Source of the DNA: Oscillospiraceae bacterium
GTDB lineage: Bacteria > Bacillota > Clostridia > Oscillospirales > Oscillospiraceae
Reading direction: 5' to 3'
NCBI GenBank assembly: GCA_017502265.1
Contig: JAFVVI010000019.1
Location: forward strand, 1-39,822
Length of the DNA stretch: 39,822 bases
The notes under the pieces: model-generated
The model's input: the letters and a program-made list of their open reading frames with translations, nothing else
The model's database searches: none
What the model was told of the DNA's origin: nothing
Made by a program: the position numbers and the translations under genes
Part shown: positions 24,201 to 30,332 of the stretch, piece by piece
Layout: each line of letters opens with the position of its first letter
How positions within the stretch are numbered: the first letter of the stretch is position 1

Positions 24201-24294
24201 TTAGGTAGCAGCGTCCAGCGTGTTTTCAATGAAAATGCCGTATCCCGTGGTGGGGTCATTGACCAGCATATAGGCGTAAGGATGATATCCGCAC
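24201..24294 (-). pseudogene. spoIVB 3'-end fragment (outermost copy)
   Basis: On the minus strand this reads into a stop codon at 24201-24203 after [15 protein letters not shown] and TLDAAT. That is almost the same as the C-terminus of the full SpoIVB at 29187 ([21 protein letters not shown]). Over the last 23 codons I count 12 base differences, most of them silent. Further upstream (GYHPYAYM) the similarity is lost, and the fragment stops at the cotH terminator hairpin. There is no start codon or catalytic region, so it is a remnant and not a gene. Confidence 0.75.
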
Positions 24295-24297
24295 AAA

Positions 24298-24330
24298 GAA
24301 ACGGAAGCTGTAATGCACAGCTTCCGTTTC
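24298..24330 (-). terminator. Terminator for the DUF4956-VTC-cotH operon
   Basis: GAAACGGAAGCTGT (24298-24311), loop AATGC, ACAGCTTCCGTTTC (24317-24330), a perfect 14-bp stem. On the minus strand it is followed by TTTGTG, a modest T run. It is 40 bases after the cotH stop. Confidence 0.75.
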
Positions 24331-24370
24331 GCTAATTTTAACAACAAATAACAAAGCTATTACTTGAAAC

Positions 24371-25888
24371 TTAATTATAATATTTATCTACAAAGGCAAG
24401 ACGAGCACAAACAAACGCTTTTAACGCACTTACGGTATCATCCCCACCATAACGATTTGACCATACAGAAATATCCCTTGCAATCGCACCGCTTGTGCTG
24501 AGTTTCCCATATAATTCATCAATATGGGCGAGGATATTTTCTTCGGTAAGTATTGTTTGGCGCAAATTGTTCCAGCGTTCAATCGCTTTTTGCTGATACT
24601 CGGGATAGGTTTTCTGCAAAGCAGGCGTTTCCATTCTGACGCCAAATTCCCCAAGGGACATTTGATAGTCATAACAAAAAGCATATTCTGCTTTCCATAC
24701 TACACCAAAGCTCTGATCTGTATCCCATGGAACCAAAAAATGCGCATAACCATCATCTGTTTTTTTGAGAACGTGGTACATGTTCTTTAAGGAAAAATTA
24801 TCCCGCGCGCTGGCCAGCTGTAGCATTAAATTTACATCAATTACATTGTATAAATTATAGCTGCTGGGTTCTTTTCCCTCAAAGACCCTCTGCATGATAG
24901 TATATATTTCTTCCGCATTCACTTTAGGCGTTACGAATTCATATGCTTCTTCCGCAGATGTTGCCTGATAATGTGTCACCTTTAAAAGCACATCTTCGTC
25001 CGACAGTTCCAGATATTTCGCGTCCAATCTGCGCTGCAGCAGGAATACTCCCATATATTTCCCGTTGATGACCGCTTCCACATATTCACCGGATGACATT
25101 TTATAATTATAATCTGTTCCTGCTGCAATTATGTTCCATAGATCCATAAACAGCTTTTCTTTTATTCGCGTATCATCCATCGTGAGACTGTTCAGAATCC
25201 AGTCATCATCTCTGCCTAAGCCCACTAACTCCACATTTTTATTCTCTCCACGTTCGTTCTTAAACGAAAGTTTCCAAGGATTCTTAGGCTCTGCGGCAGC
25301 ACTGTTTCCACGGACATGCCACTGTAAATCACTGGATATTGTGGAGTATGCCTCTGTAGAAGGATCAAAGCCCGACCAGATGGTAGCAAATCCGGAATAT
25401 ACAGCCCTACGCTCTTCGTCTTGATGTGTTACTGCGCCATCTATATTGATAACAGGAAGTGTGGTGATAACCACATTCACTAACTGACAGAGATCCTCTT
25501 CTACAATAACGAGAGATAGCGGTGTGCCGCTTTCAACTGCTGAGGAAATATCATTCAACGCAGTATTTTTTAGAAAAAACAACGTATAGGCAGGATTTGT
25601 GGATTTCAATTCTCCCTGCAATGAGGAATAATGAGACAATTTATCCGACGCCTGGGAAATATATATGGTATTGTTAGCTATATCGGCCGCAATTTTTTCC
25701 CCATTAAAGCGCAATTGCGAAATATCCAGAGTTGAGACTTTTGTATATTCGTAAATGTTGCTTTCAAGAATCAACGGAACATCCATACAATACTGTCGTT
25801 CAAGAAAAAGAAAAGCCCCGATAGCAAAGACCAACGCAAGAAGAGCGCACAAGAAAACTATGACTTTGTGATTTCTTCTGTCTAACAT
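24371..25888 (-). CDS. cotH: CotH-family kinase-like protein, membrane-anchored
   Basis: A 505-residue protein with one N-terminal membrane segment (about residues 9-29) and a large outside domain of the CotH family. In Bacillus, CotH is an atypical protein kinase acting on spore coat proteins. Visible family motifs: WHVRGNSA at 190-197, WKLSF at 205-209, LGRDDDWILNS at 224-234, YMGVFLLQ at 278-285, ARDNFSLKNMY at 361-371 and the metal-binding VPWDTDQSFG at 387-396. All expected kinase-like residues seem present. It is the last gene of a DUF4956-VTC-CotH operon, 18 bases after the VTC gene. Base composition is clearly lower in GC than in the eut region. Its target is unknown. Confidence 0.87.
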   Translation of the reverse strand: MLDRRNHKVIVFLCALLALVFAIGAFLFLERQYCMDVPLILESNIYEYTKVSTLDISQLRFNGEKIAADIANNTIYISQASDKLSHYSSLQGELKSTNPAYTLFFLKNTALNDISSAVESGTPLSLVIVEEDLCQLVNVVITTLPVINIDGAVTHQDEERRAVYSGFATIWSGFDPSTEAYSTISSDLQWHVRGNSAAAEPKNPWKLSFKNERGENKNVELVGLGRDDDWILNSLTMDDTRIKEKLFMDLWNIIAAGTDYNYKMSSGEYVEAVINGKYMGVFLLQRRLDAKYLELSDEDVLLKVTHYQATSAEEAYEFVTPKVNAEEIYTIMQRVFEGKEPSSYNLYNVIDVNLMLQLASARDNFSLKNMYHVLKKTDDGYAHFLVPWDTDQSFGVVWKAEYAFCYDYQMSLGEFGVRMETPALQKTYPEYQQKAIERWNNLRQTILTEENILAHIDELYGKLSTSGAIARDISVWSNRYGGDDTVSALKAFVCARLAFVDKYYN

Positions 25889-25906
25889 CTATTTGTCTCC
25901 TACGGT

Positions 25907-26614
25907 TTATAATGTAATAGGGAATTCTCCATTTACAGCCAGCCTTCCCAGATAATACTTTGAAAAAGCCGTTTGCTGCAGTTTTCCGATTTCTAATTGC
26001 TTAGCAATTACATCCGGAAGATACTCGTCGTATTTGACTTCCAGTATGTGCATTCCAACGGGCAATAGCGGAACCATTCCTTCTATACGGTCATCCAGAA
26101 AAGATGTGCACTTCCTACTTGCCATAATGTTGCGGTCAAAGGTAATGCGTACATTTCCGATAGGATGTACGAATGCGGTCCGTTCGTATGCAATGATAAC
26201 TTTAGGCTGCATTTCAGCGCAGCGCATTTGTAAAAGCAGCTGGTTTAAAGGTTTCTTGTCCCCAAATTCCAAATCATTTCCACCATCGATAATGCGGTCG
26301 TATTCACTGCGGGTAAGACGGCACGCTGTCTTCTTGGTCAAGCCGTTTTGTTTTGCCTTGATTTCCAAGTTGATGGGGGCGTTTCCCGATCCATAAGTAC
26401 GAATGCGGTACTTTTGGCGGCAATCAACGCCCGCATCATTCTCGTCCATACAGCGATCCCAAGCATCATCAAAATAGATGCTTCGAATTTCGTAACAGTC
26501 GCCTACCTGATGAATGTCCTGCTGCATAACTATGGACAGACGCTCAGCAATGACAGCAAGATCCAAATCAGAAACAAGATATTTATTCTCTACTCGGAAT
26601 TCGATATCGCTCAC
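25907..26614 (-). CDS. VTC-domain protein (polyphosphate polymerase-type tunnel enzyme)
   Basis: This 235-residue protein is a triphosphate-tunnel enzyme of the VTC family; yeast Vtc4 uses the same fold to make polyphosphate from ATP. The tunnel residues all appear in order: Lys11 (ENKYLVS), Arg70 and Arg72 (KYRIRTYG), Lys86 (LEIKAKQ), Arg145 (AYERTAF), Arg156 (VRITFDR), Glu192 and Lys194 (LEVKYDE) and Lys219 (SKYYLG). It is cytoplasmic, with no SPX domain or membrane segment. The start is GTG at 26614 with a weak ribosome binding site, 9 bases after the DUF4956 stop. Bacterial VTC proteins commonly sit beside DUF4956 and CotH genes; the product made is not established. Confidence 0.88.
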   Translation of the reverse strand: MSDIEFRVENKYLVSDLDLAVIAERLSIVMQQDIHQVGDCYEIRSIYFDDAWDRCMDENDAGVDCRQKYRIRTYGSGNAPINLEIKAKQNGLTKKTACRLTRSEYDRIIDGGNDLEFGDKKPLNQLLLQMRCAEMQPKVIIAYERTAFVHPIGNVRITFDRNIMASRKCTSFLDDRIEGMVPLLPVGMHILEVKYDEYLPDVIAKQLEIGKLQQTAFSKYYLGRLAVNGEFPITL

Positions 26615-26623
26615 CCCGTATCT

Positions 26624-27298
26624 TTAGAAACGAACGTCACCGTCGTGGGTCATAAGGTGCACAGAAGAAACTTTCTCCAGAGCAGCGATCTTCTGTACGA
26701 GGGAATCCTCATTGCAAATACGCATTTCCAAAATCCATTCCACACCGCGTTTGCTTACATTCCGACTACGGATAGCAACCGAACGGGAATGTTTCTTTGC
26801 AATAGCAATCAATTCCGACTCTATGGCAATATCCTCGCCGGATACTACCAGCAGGCAGGGAGCCCGGAAAGTGGGGAGTAAGTCCAGAGCAAACAGCAGC
26901 GCAGTAATGGCCAAGCTTAATAGAACGGCCAACTCAAACAAACCGGAGCCGACGACAATACCGATGCTGATGCTCCAGAACAAATATGTAAGGTCGATGG
27001 GGTTTTTAACCGCATTTCTGAAGCGGACAATGGACAGCGCACCTACCATACCTAAACTGATTGTAATATTGCTACCCATCGCCAACATAATGGCGGCCGT
27101 TACAACTGGCAATGCAGCCAAAGATTTGTTAAAGTCCCGGTTGTAAAAGCCACTTTTTGTACTTATGCGGTACACAAAGTAAATAAACACGCCTAATAAT
27201 ATTGCCATACCCAGAGTGACAGCGATGGATGTCGTAGTCAGGTCGCTTGCTTGAAACTTTTCAAGTACGGACTTTTTTATAACATCTGTAAAATTCAT
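26624..27298 (-). CDS. DUF4956 membrane protein
   Basis: A 224-residue protein with about four membrane segments in the first 140 residues and a soluble C-terminal domain of about 80 residues. The family signature is GALSIVRFRNAVKNPID (about 86-102) followed by LTYLFW. The C-terminal part has an alternating beta/alpha pattern ending SVHLMTHDGDVRF. ATG at 27298 is preceded by GAGGAG. It is the first gene of the operon with the VTC and CotH proteins and probably anchors or partners the VTC enzyme at the membrane; that role is inference. Confidence 0.85.
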   Translation of the reverse strand: MNFTDVIKKSVLEKFQASDLTTTSIAVTLGMAILLGVFIYFVYRISTKSGFYNRDFNKSLAALPVVTAAIMLAMGSNITISLGMVGALSIVRFRNAVKNPIDLTYLFWSISIGIVVGSGLFELAVLLSLAITALLFALDLLPTFRAPCLLVVSGEDIAIESELIAIAKKHSRSVAIRSRNVSKRGVEWILEMRICNEDSLVQKIAALEKVSSVHLMTHDGDVRF

Positions 27299-27349
27299 TT
27301 CTATTTCTCCTCTCTATAATGAAACACCGCTATTTTATTCCCCTAAAAT

Positions 27350-27378
27350 AAAAAGTGCGGCTACCGAAGTAACCGCAC
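27350..27378 (-). terminator. Attenuator-like hairpin in the DUF4956 operon leader
   Basis: On the minus strand GTGCGGTTAC (27378-27369), loop TTCG, GTAGCCGCAC (27364-27355), then TTTTTATTTT. The stem and T run form a good intrinsic terminator placed about 50 bases before the DUF4956 ATG. It could stop transcripts from the 61-aa gene upstream, or act as an attenuator for the operon. Confidence 0.75.
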
Positions 27379-27590
27379 AAAAAATGCAAACTCCGATAGT
27401 CACCAAACTAACGCAATGTGAAATAGGGCGCAAAAGCAAACACAAACAAAGAAGGAATTTGTTTTTTATCAAATTCACCATGTTGTATATGTTGAAATTG
27501 GCGCATTTATTCGAAAAAAGAAAAATACGCCCGATTTCACATGTATCAAGTCACTTTAGCATATTGTGTGCAGAATTGCAAGAGTAAAAA
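27379..27590 (-). other. AT-rich gap with nested inverted repeats upstream of the DUF4956 operon
   Basis: No gene is seen here. Arms TGTGAAATAGGGCG (27417-27430) and CGCCCGATTTCACA (27528-27541) match as an inverted repeat with one mismatch. Inside them, GAATTTG (27455-27461) and CAAATTC (27470-27476) form a small hairpin. This may be the structured 5' leader of the DUF4956 operon or a decayed small insertion element. I could not identify a convincing promoter. Confidence 0.5.
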
Positions 27591-27617
27591 CGGGCGGATG
27601 TGGGCATCCGCCCCTAC
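27591..27617. repeat. Family C short palindromic repeat, single unit
   Basis: A GC-rich palindrome, GGGCGGATG-TGGG-CATCCGCCC then CTAC, in an AT-rich setting. It lies 2 bases after the stop codon of the 61-aa gene. An inverted pair of the same family is at 29118. Confidence 0.75.
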
Positions 27618-27618
27618 A

Positions 27619-27804
27619 TTATTGCATTGTGTCGTTGGCGAGGTTGGCGACCAGGGTGTACATTTCCCGCTCGGAGCGGACATTGTGGGCCTTGGTGATG
27701 ATGGCCTTCTTTTGAGAATCGGTCATATGGGCGTAGCGGTTCATAGCGGCGGTGTTAGAGGACAACGCCAACCCGAATCCGATGGGAATGTTGTAGAAAT
27801 CCAT
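27619..27804 (-). CDS. Small conserved protein of unknown function, 61 aa
   Basis: A short acidic/basic soluble protein beginning MDFYNIPIGFGLALSSNTAA, with a helical part TDSQKKAIITKAHNVRSERE. Similar small proteins starting MDF-IP-GFG, with a helix ending in SEREM, are, to my recollection, common in gut Clostridia, but no function is known to me. The ribosome binding site AAAGGAGG is perfect and 7 bases before the ATG, which supports real translation. A family B repeat lies directly upstream and a family C repeat directly downstream. Confidence 0.75.
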   Translation of the reverse strand: MDFYNIPIGFGLALSSNTAAMNRYAHMTDSQKKAIITKAHNVRSEREMYTLVANLANDTMQ

Positions 27805-27825
27805 AGTGTTTCCTCCTTTCCAAGG

Positions 27826-27951
27826 ACCCCTTGTGTAAAGGGGGCTGGCAAAAATCTTTGATTTTTGACTGGGGGATTGTTGCGTATCGATGCCTTACAA
27901 TCCCTCCGTCTGCCCTTCAGGCAGCCACCTCCCTTTACACAAGGGAGGCTT
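27826..27951. repeat. Family B palindromic repeat, copy 2
   Basis: A 126-base copy with inverted hairpin ends (CCCCTTGTGTAAAGGGG at left, CCTCCCTTTACACAAGGG at right), the core CAAAAATC-TTT-GATTTTTG (27849-27867) and the hairpin CTGCCCTTCAGGCAG. It ends exactly at the stop codon of the spoIVB fragment at 27952. Confidence 0.85.
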
Positions 27952-28079
27952 TTATGCCGCTGCATCTAACATATTTTCAATAAAAATGCCGTAGCCGGTA
28001 GTTGGGTCGTTGACCAGCACATGGGTCACCGCGCCTACCAGTTTTCCGTCCTGTATAATCGGCGAGCCGGACACGCTGA
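27952..28079 (-). pseudogene. spoIVB 3'-end fragment (middle copy)
   Basis: On the minus strand this encodes the last 40 codons of a SpoIVB protein. It starts at [16 protein letters not shown], runs through [15 protein letters not shown] and ends MLDAAA with a stop at 27952-27954. The catalytic serine motif SGSP is present. Compared with the full gene at 29187 I count about 20 base differences in 123, but only 2 amino-acid changes in 40 (Met to Val and Ile to Val). It is cut off on its 5' side at 28079 by a small element with inverted repeats. It is therefore a remnant of a diverged but once functional spoIVB 3' end. Confidence 0.85.
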
Positions 28080-28187
28080 TGTCAAGTAGGGGACAAAAGA
28101 ATTTTGTGTTTTTCTGCGGTTTTTATGCGTATTTCGGGGTAAAAGGCAGGTCTTTACATACCTCAACCGTTGTCCTTAACTTGACAT
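28079..28187. mobile_element. Small inverted-repeat element (MITE-like) interrupting the spoIVB fragment
   Basis: A 109-base stretch with ends ATGTCAAGTAGGGGACAA (28079-28096) and TTGTCCTTAACTTGACAT (28170-28187). These are inverted repeats matching at 15 of 18 positions. It has no coding capacity, and no clear target duplication is visible. It begins exactly where spoIVB similarity ends, so it may have inserted there or marked a recombination point. Confidence 0.6.
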
Positions 28188-28195
28188 AGATGAAA

Positions 28196-28237
28196 TGTCG
28201 AAAAAGGAGACTTTTAATTTTCCTTGCCTTTTCGACA
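28196..28237. repeat. Inverted repeat TGTCGAAAA / TTTTCGACA
   Basis: Perfect 9-base arms at 28196-28204 and 28229-28237 with an AT-rich centre. It may be a hairpin or the remnant of another small element. The gap between 28079 and 28331 holds this repeat, the MITE-like element, the terminator at 28284 and no gene. Confidence 0.55.
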
Positions 28238-28283
28238 AATTCTGATTTCGGGGGATGCGCAAGTATCTACCTATCCAAGAACA

Positions 28284-28315
28284 AAAATGGAAGCCATTTT
28301 GATGGCTTCCATTTT
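28284..28315 (-). terminator. Terminator for the TPR protein gene
   Basis: AAAATGGAAGCCA (28284-28296), loop TTTTGA, TGGCTTCCATTTT (28303-28315). It lies 16 bases past the TPR stop codon on the minus strand, with T-rich sequence at its exit. Confidence 0.88.
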
Positions 28316-28331
28316 ATCGCCCAATGATCTC

Positions 28332-29060
28332 CTATTTAGGGAAAGCGGGATGTGTACCGCTTAAAATCTGTCCGGTCATTTGTTGGGTTTGAGCTACCCA
28401 AGCCGGGAATTTTTCTTTTAAGCTATTGATATGTTCGGCAGTTTTTTCTGCATTTCCCATAGCTGCATATAAAATAGCTGCTGTGGCATCTGCGCCGGGT
28501 TGGGCGGGATATTGCTGCGCTGTGTTCCAAGCCTTTTCTGCTTCTGCGTATCGATGGAGCATAGTCAGACAGGATGTTAAATTTGTATAAGCAGAGCCAA
28601 GTATAATTTCGTCCTTATCATTTTCAGACATTTCTAACAAGCAGTCGATAGCGGTTTGATAATAACCCTTTGCTTTTTCAAATTGTGCCGCTGTATGCGC
28701 AGCCTTGGCCAGCTTCAGATAGGGAAGATAAAACCGGTGGCCGAGTTCGCCTGCTTTCTCATACCATTCAAGCATTTGTTCCCGTGCGCCGCCCATTTCG
28801 AAACACAGACCTACAAAAAATGCCCAAGCAGCTTTATCTTCGTCATATATGCAGTGAGGATGGATCTCCTTTAGGATTTCCATACCCCGTTTTACTTCCC
28901 GTCTGCTGATATGGTTCAGGGCATTGATTAGCAAAATACGCACTTGCTGATTTTCAACAAATGCTGGCTCCAGTATGGGGCCAAAAGCCTGTCTATGGAT
29001 TTCCCAACTCTGCCGTAATGCAAATTCTGCGCTTTCAAAATCAATCGGTTGATTGCTCAT
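28332..29060 (-). CDS. TPR-like helical repeat protein, 242 aa
   Basis: A soluble, all-helical protein with tetratricopeptide-like units, such as GGAREQMLEWYEKAGELGH, AQFEKAKGYYQTAIDCL and HRYAEAEKAWNTAQQYP, whose Ala/Gly/Tyr spacing is typical of TPRs. Such proteins bind partner proteins; no enzymatic function is suggested. ATG at 29060 is chosen because AAAGGAGG lies upstream; the frame is open for 23 more codons with no ribosome binding site. Base composition is lower in GC than in spoIVB next to it. It is enclosed between the full spoIVB and the middle spoIVB fragment, which suggests that it arrived by insertion. Confidence 0.8.
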   Translation of the reverse strand: MSNQPIDFESAEFALRQSWEIHRQAFGPILEPAFVENQQVRILLINALNHISRREVKRGMEILKEIHPHCIYDEDKAAWAFFVGLCFEMGGAREQMLEWYEKAGELGHRFYLPYLKLAKAAHTAAQFEKAKGYYQTAIDCLLEMSENDKDEIILGSAYTNLTSCLTMLHRYAEAEKAWNTAQQYPAQPGADATAAILYAAMGNAEKTAEHINSLKEKFPAWVAQTQQMTGQILSGTHPAFPK

Positions 29061-29117
29061 TATTCCCGCCTCCTTTTTGTTTATCCTATCACAGGGCAAT
29101 GAAAATTGCAACAAAAA

Positions 29118-29186
29118 GCGGGCGAACACAGTTCGCCCCTACGGTGTGTATCGTTTCCGTTCGTAGGGGCGATCTGCGATCGCCCG
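29118..29186. repeat. Family C palindromic repeat, inverted pair
   Basis: Two units facing each other: GGGCGAAC-ACAG-TTCGCCC followed by CTAC at left, and GTAG then GGGCGAT-CTGCG-ATCGCCC at right. About 20 bases lie between them. The pair ends exactly at the spoIVB stop codon. Confidence 0.8.
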
Positions 29187-30152
29187 TTATGCCGCGGCGT
29201 CGAGCATATTTTCAATAAAAATGCCATATCCCGTGGTGGGGTCATTCACCAACACATGGGTGACGGCGCCGATGAGCTTGCCGTCCTGTATAATCGGCGA
29301 GCCGGACATGCCCTGTACGATGCCGCCGGTGGCTTCCAGCAGCGCCGGGTCTGTGATCCGCAGCAGGATGTTCCGGCCGGTGGCGCCTGCGGTGGGATAA
29401 ACCTTCAAAATCTCCACAGAATATTCCTGTACGGTGTCGCCCTGCACCGTGGAGCGAATGGTGGCCGGCCCTGTACGGACATCCTTTGCCGCAGCCAAGG
29501 GAATGGCTGTGCCGGACCAGCCTTTGTCAGTGGTGCCGAAAATGCCCCGGGTGGTATTTTTGTATAATGCGCCGATGGGCTCGGCGTCTTGTAATGCCCC
29601 CATGAGCTGACCGGGATTGCCGCAAGCGCCCTTGCGCACGGACACCACGCAGGCGCGATAGGCGTTGCCGGATACCATATTCAAAAGCTCACCCCGGGGA
29701 TTGTTGACTCCGTGACCCAGCGTGCCGAATTTGCCTGTGTCCGGGTCATACCAGGTGACCGTGCCGATGCCGGTGACCCCTTGTTTGAGATAAACCCCCA
29801 GCTTTGGGCCGTCGGTGGTGACAGCGGGGGTAAAGCGCAGGGTGTCGGATTTCTTATTCCGCTGGACCGTCAGCTCTACCACGCCCTCGGACCGCTCCAA
29901 GGCGTAACGCACATCGGCGGCGGTATGCACGGTTTTGCCGTTGACGGATAGGATCCGGTCGCCCACCTTCAAACCGGCTTGCTGGGCATCGGCTCCCAAT
30001 TCTTCGTCAAAAGCCGCAACGGTGACGGTATTATCCCCCAATTCCAGGCCGATGACCTGCCCCCCGGGGATCAGGCTCTGGGCGTTGGCAGCCACACACA
30101 TCAGCCATACACATATTATAAATGATCCTGTGCGATTCAAAAATTTTTTCAT
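29187..30152 (-). CDS. spoIVB: SpoIVB sporulation serine peptidase (family S55)
   Basis: SpoIVB is secreted from the forespore into the intermembrane space, where it signals for sigma-K activation by cutting SpoIVFA. The 321-residue protein has an N-terminal membrane/signal segment (about 9-24), a PDZ domain around VGDRILSVNGKTVHTAADV (63-81) and the S55 domain. His147 (LGHGV) and Ser283 (GMSGSP), with Asp268, match the known catalytic positions and spacing. It is about 100 residues shorter than the Bacillus protein, mostly at the N-terminus. ATG at 30152 has AAAGGAGGG upstream. Two extra copies of its 3' end lie downstream, at 27952 and 24201. I could not identify a sigma-F or sigma-G promoter. 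Confidence 0.94.
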   Translation of the reverse strand: MKKFLNRTGSFIICVWLMCVAANAQSLIPGGQVIGLELGDNTVTVAAFDEELGADAQQAGLKVGDRILSVNGKTVHTAADVRYALERSEGVVELTVQRNKKSDTLRFTPAVTTDGPKLGVYLKQGVTGIGTVTWYDPDTGKFGTLGHGVNNPRGELLNMVSGNAYRACVVSVRKGACGNPGQLMGALQDAEPIGALYKNTTRGIFGTTDKGWSGTAIPLAAAKDVRTGPATIRSTVQGDTVQEYSVEILKVYPTAGATGRNILLRITDPALLEATGGIVQGMSGSPIIQDGKLIGAVTHVLVNDPTTGYGIFIENMLDAAA

Positions 30153-30259
30153 AATCAGGCCCTCCTTTCGTCTGCTCTGTTAATATTCCTCGAACGCAAA
30201 ATAGTAACCGATGCAAAAGTCGAAAAAACTGGGAGAAATTTCTTATCGAAATGCGATCT

Positions 30260-30328
30260 ACCTATTGACACCATAGGTAAATGATGGTATATTACCCATA
30301 CAACAAGTAGGTAAATACCCGGAGGTAT
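30260..30328 (+). promoter_or_regulatory. Isc operon promoter with Rrf2-type dyads
   Basis: TTGACA (30265-30270), 17-base spacer, TATATT (30288-30293). A perfect dyad ACCTAT-N7-ATAGGT (30260-30278) overlaps the -35. Further half-sites are TTACC (30292-30296), TAGGTA (30308-30313) and a dyad ATACC-CGGA-GGTAT (30315-30328) over the ribosome binding site. The Rrf2/IscR-type protein encoded as the third gene of the operon is the obvious candidate to bind them. Confidence 0.75.
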
Positions 30329-30332
30329 CAAA

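Noticed and set aside
24201-24294. The outer spoIVB-like fragment as a small independent gene
   Set aside because: It has no start codon or ribosome binding site in frame and ends at the cotH terminator; similarity is only to the SpoIVB C-terminus.
26348-26881. A 177-codon plus-strand frame opposite the VTC and DUF4956 genes
   Set aside because: The minus-strand genes carry clear family motifs and the plus-strand translation matches nothing; no promoter or ribosome binding site.
28079-28187. A complete insertion sequence
   Set aside because: At 109 bases it has no transposase and no clear target duplication, so it is reported only as a MITE-like element.
30153-30259. Sigma-F or sigma-G promoter for spoIVB
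   Set aside because: Expected from biology, but no pair of boxes with the right spacing could be identified by eye.
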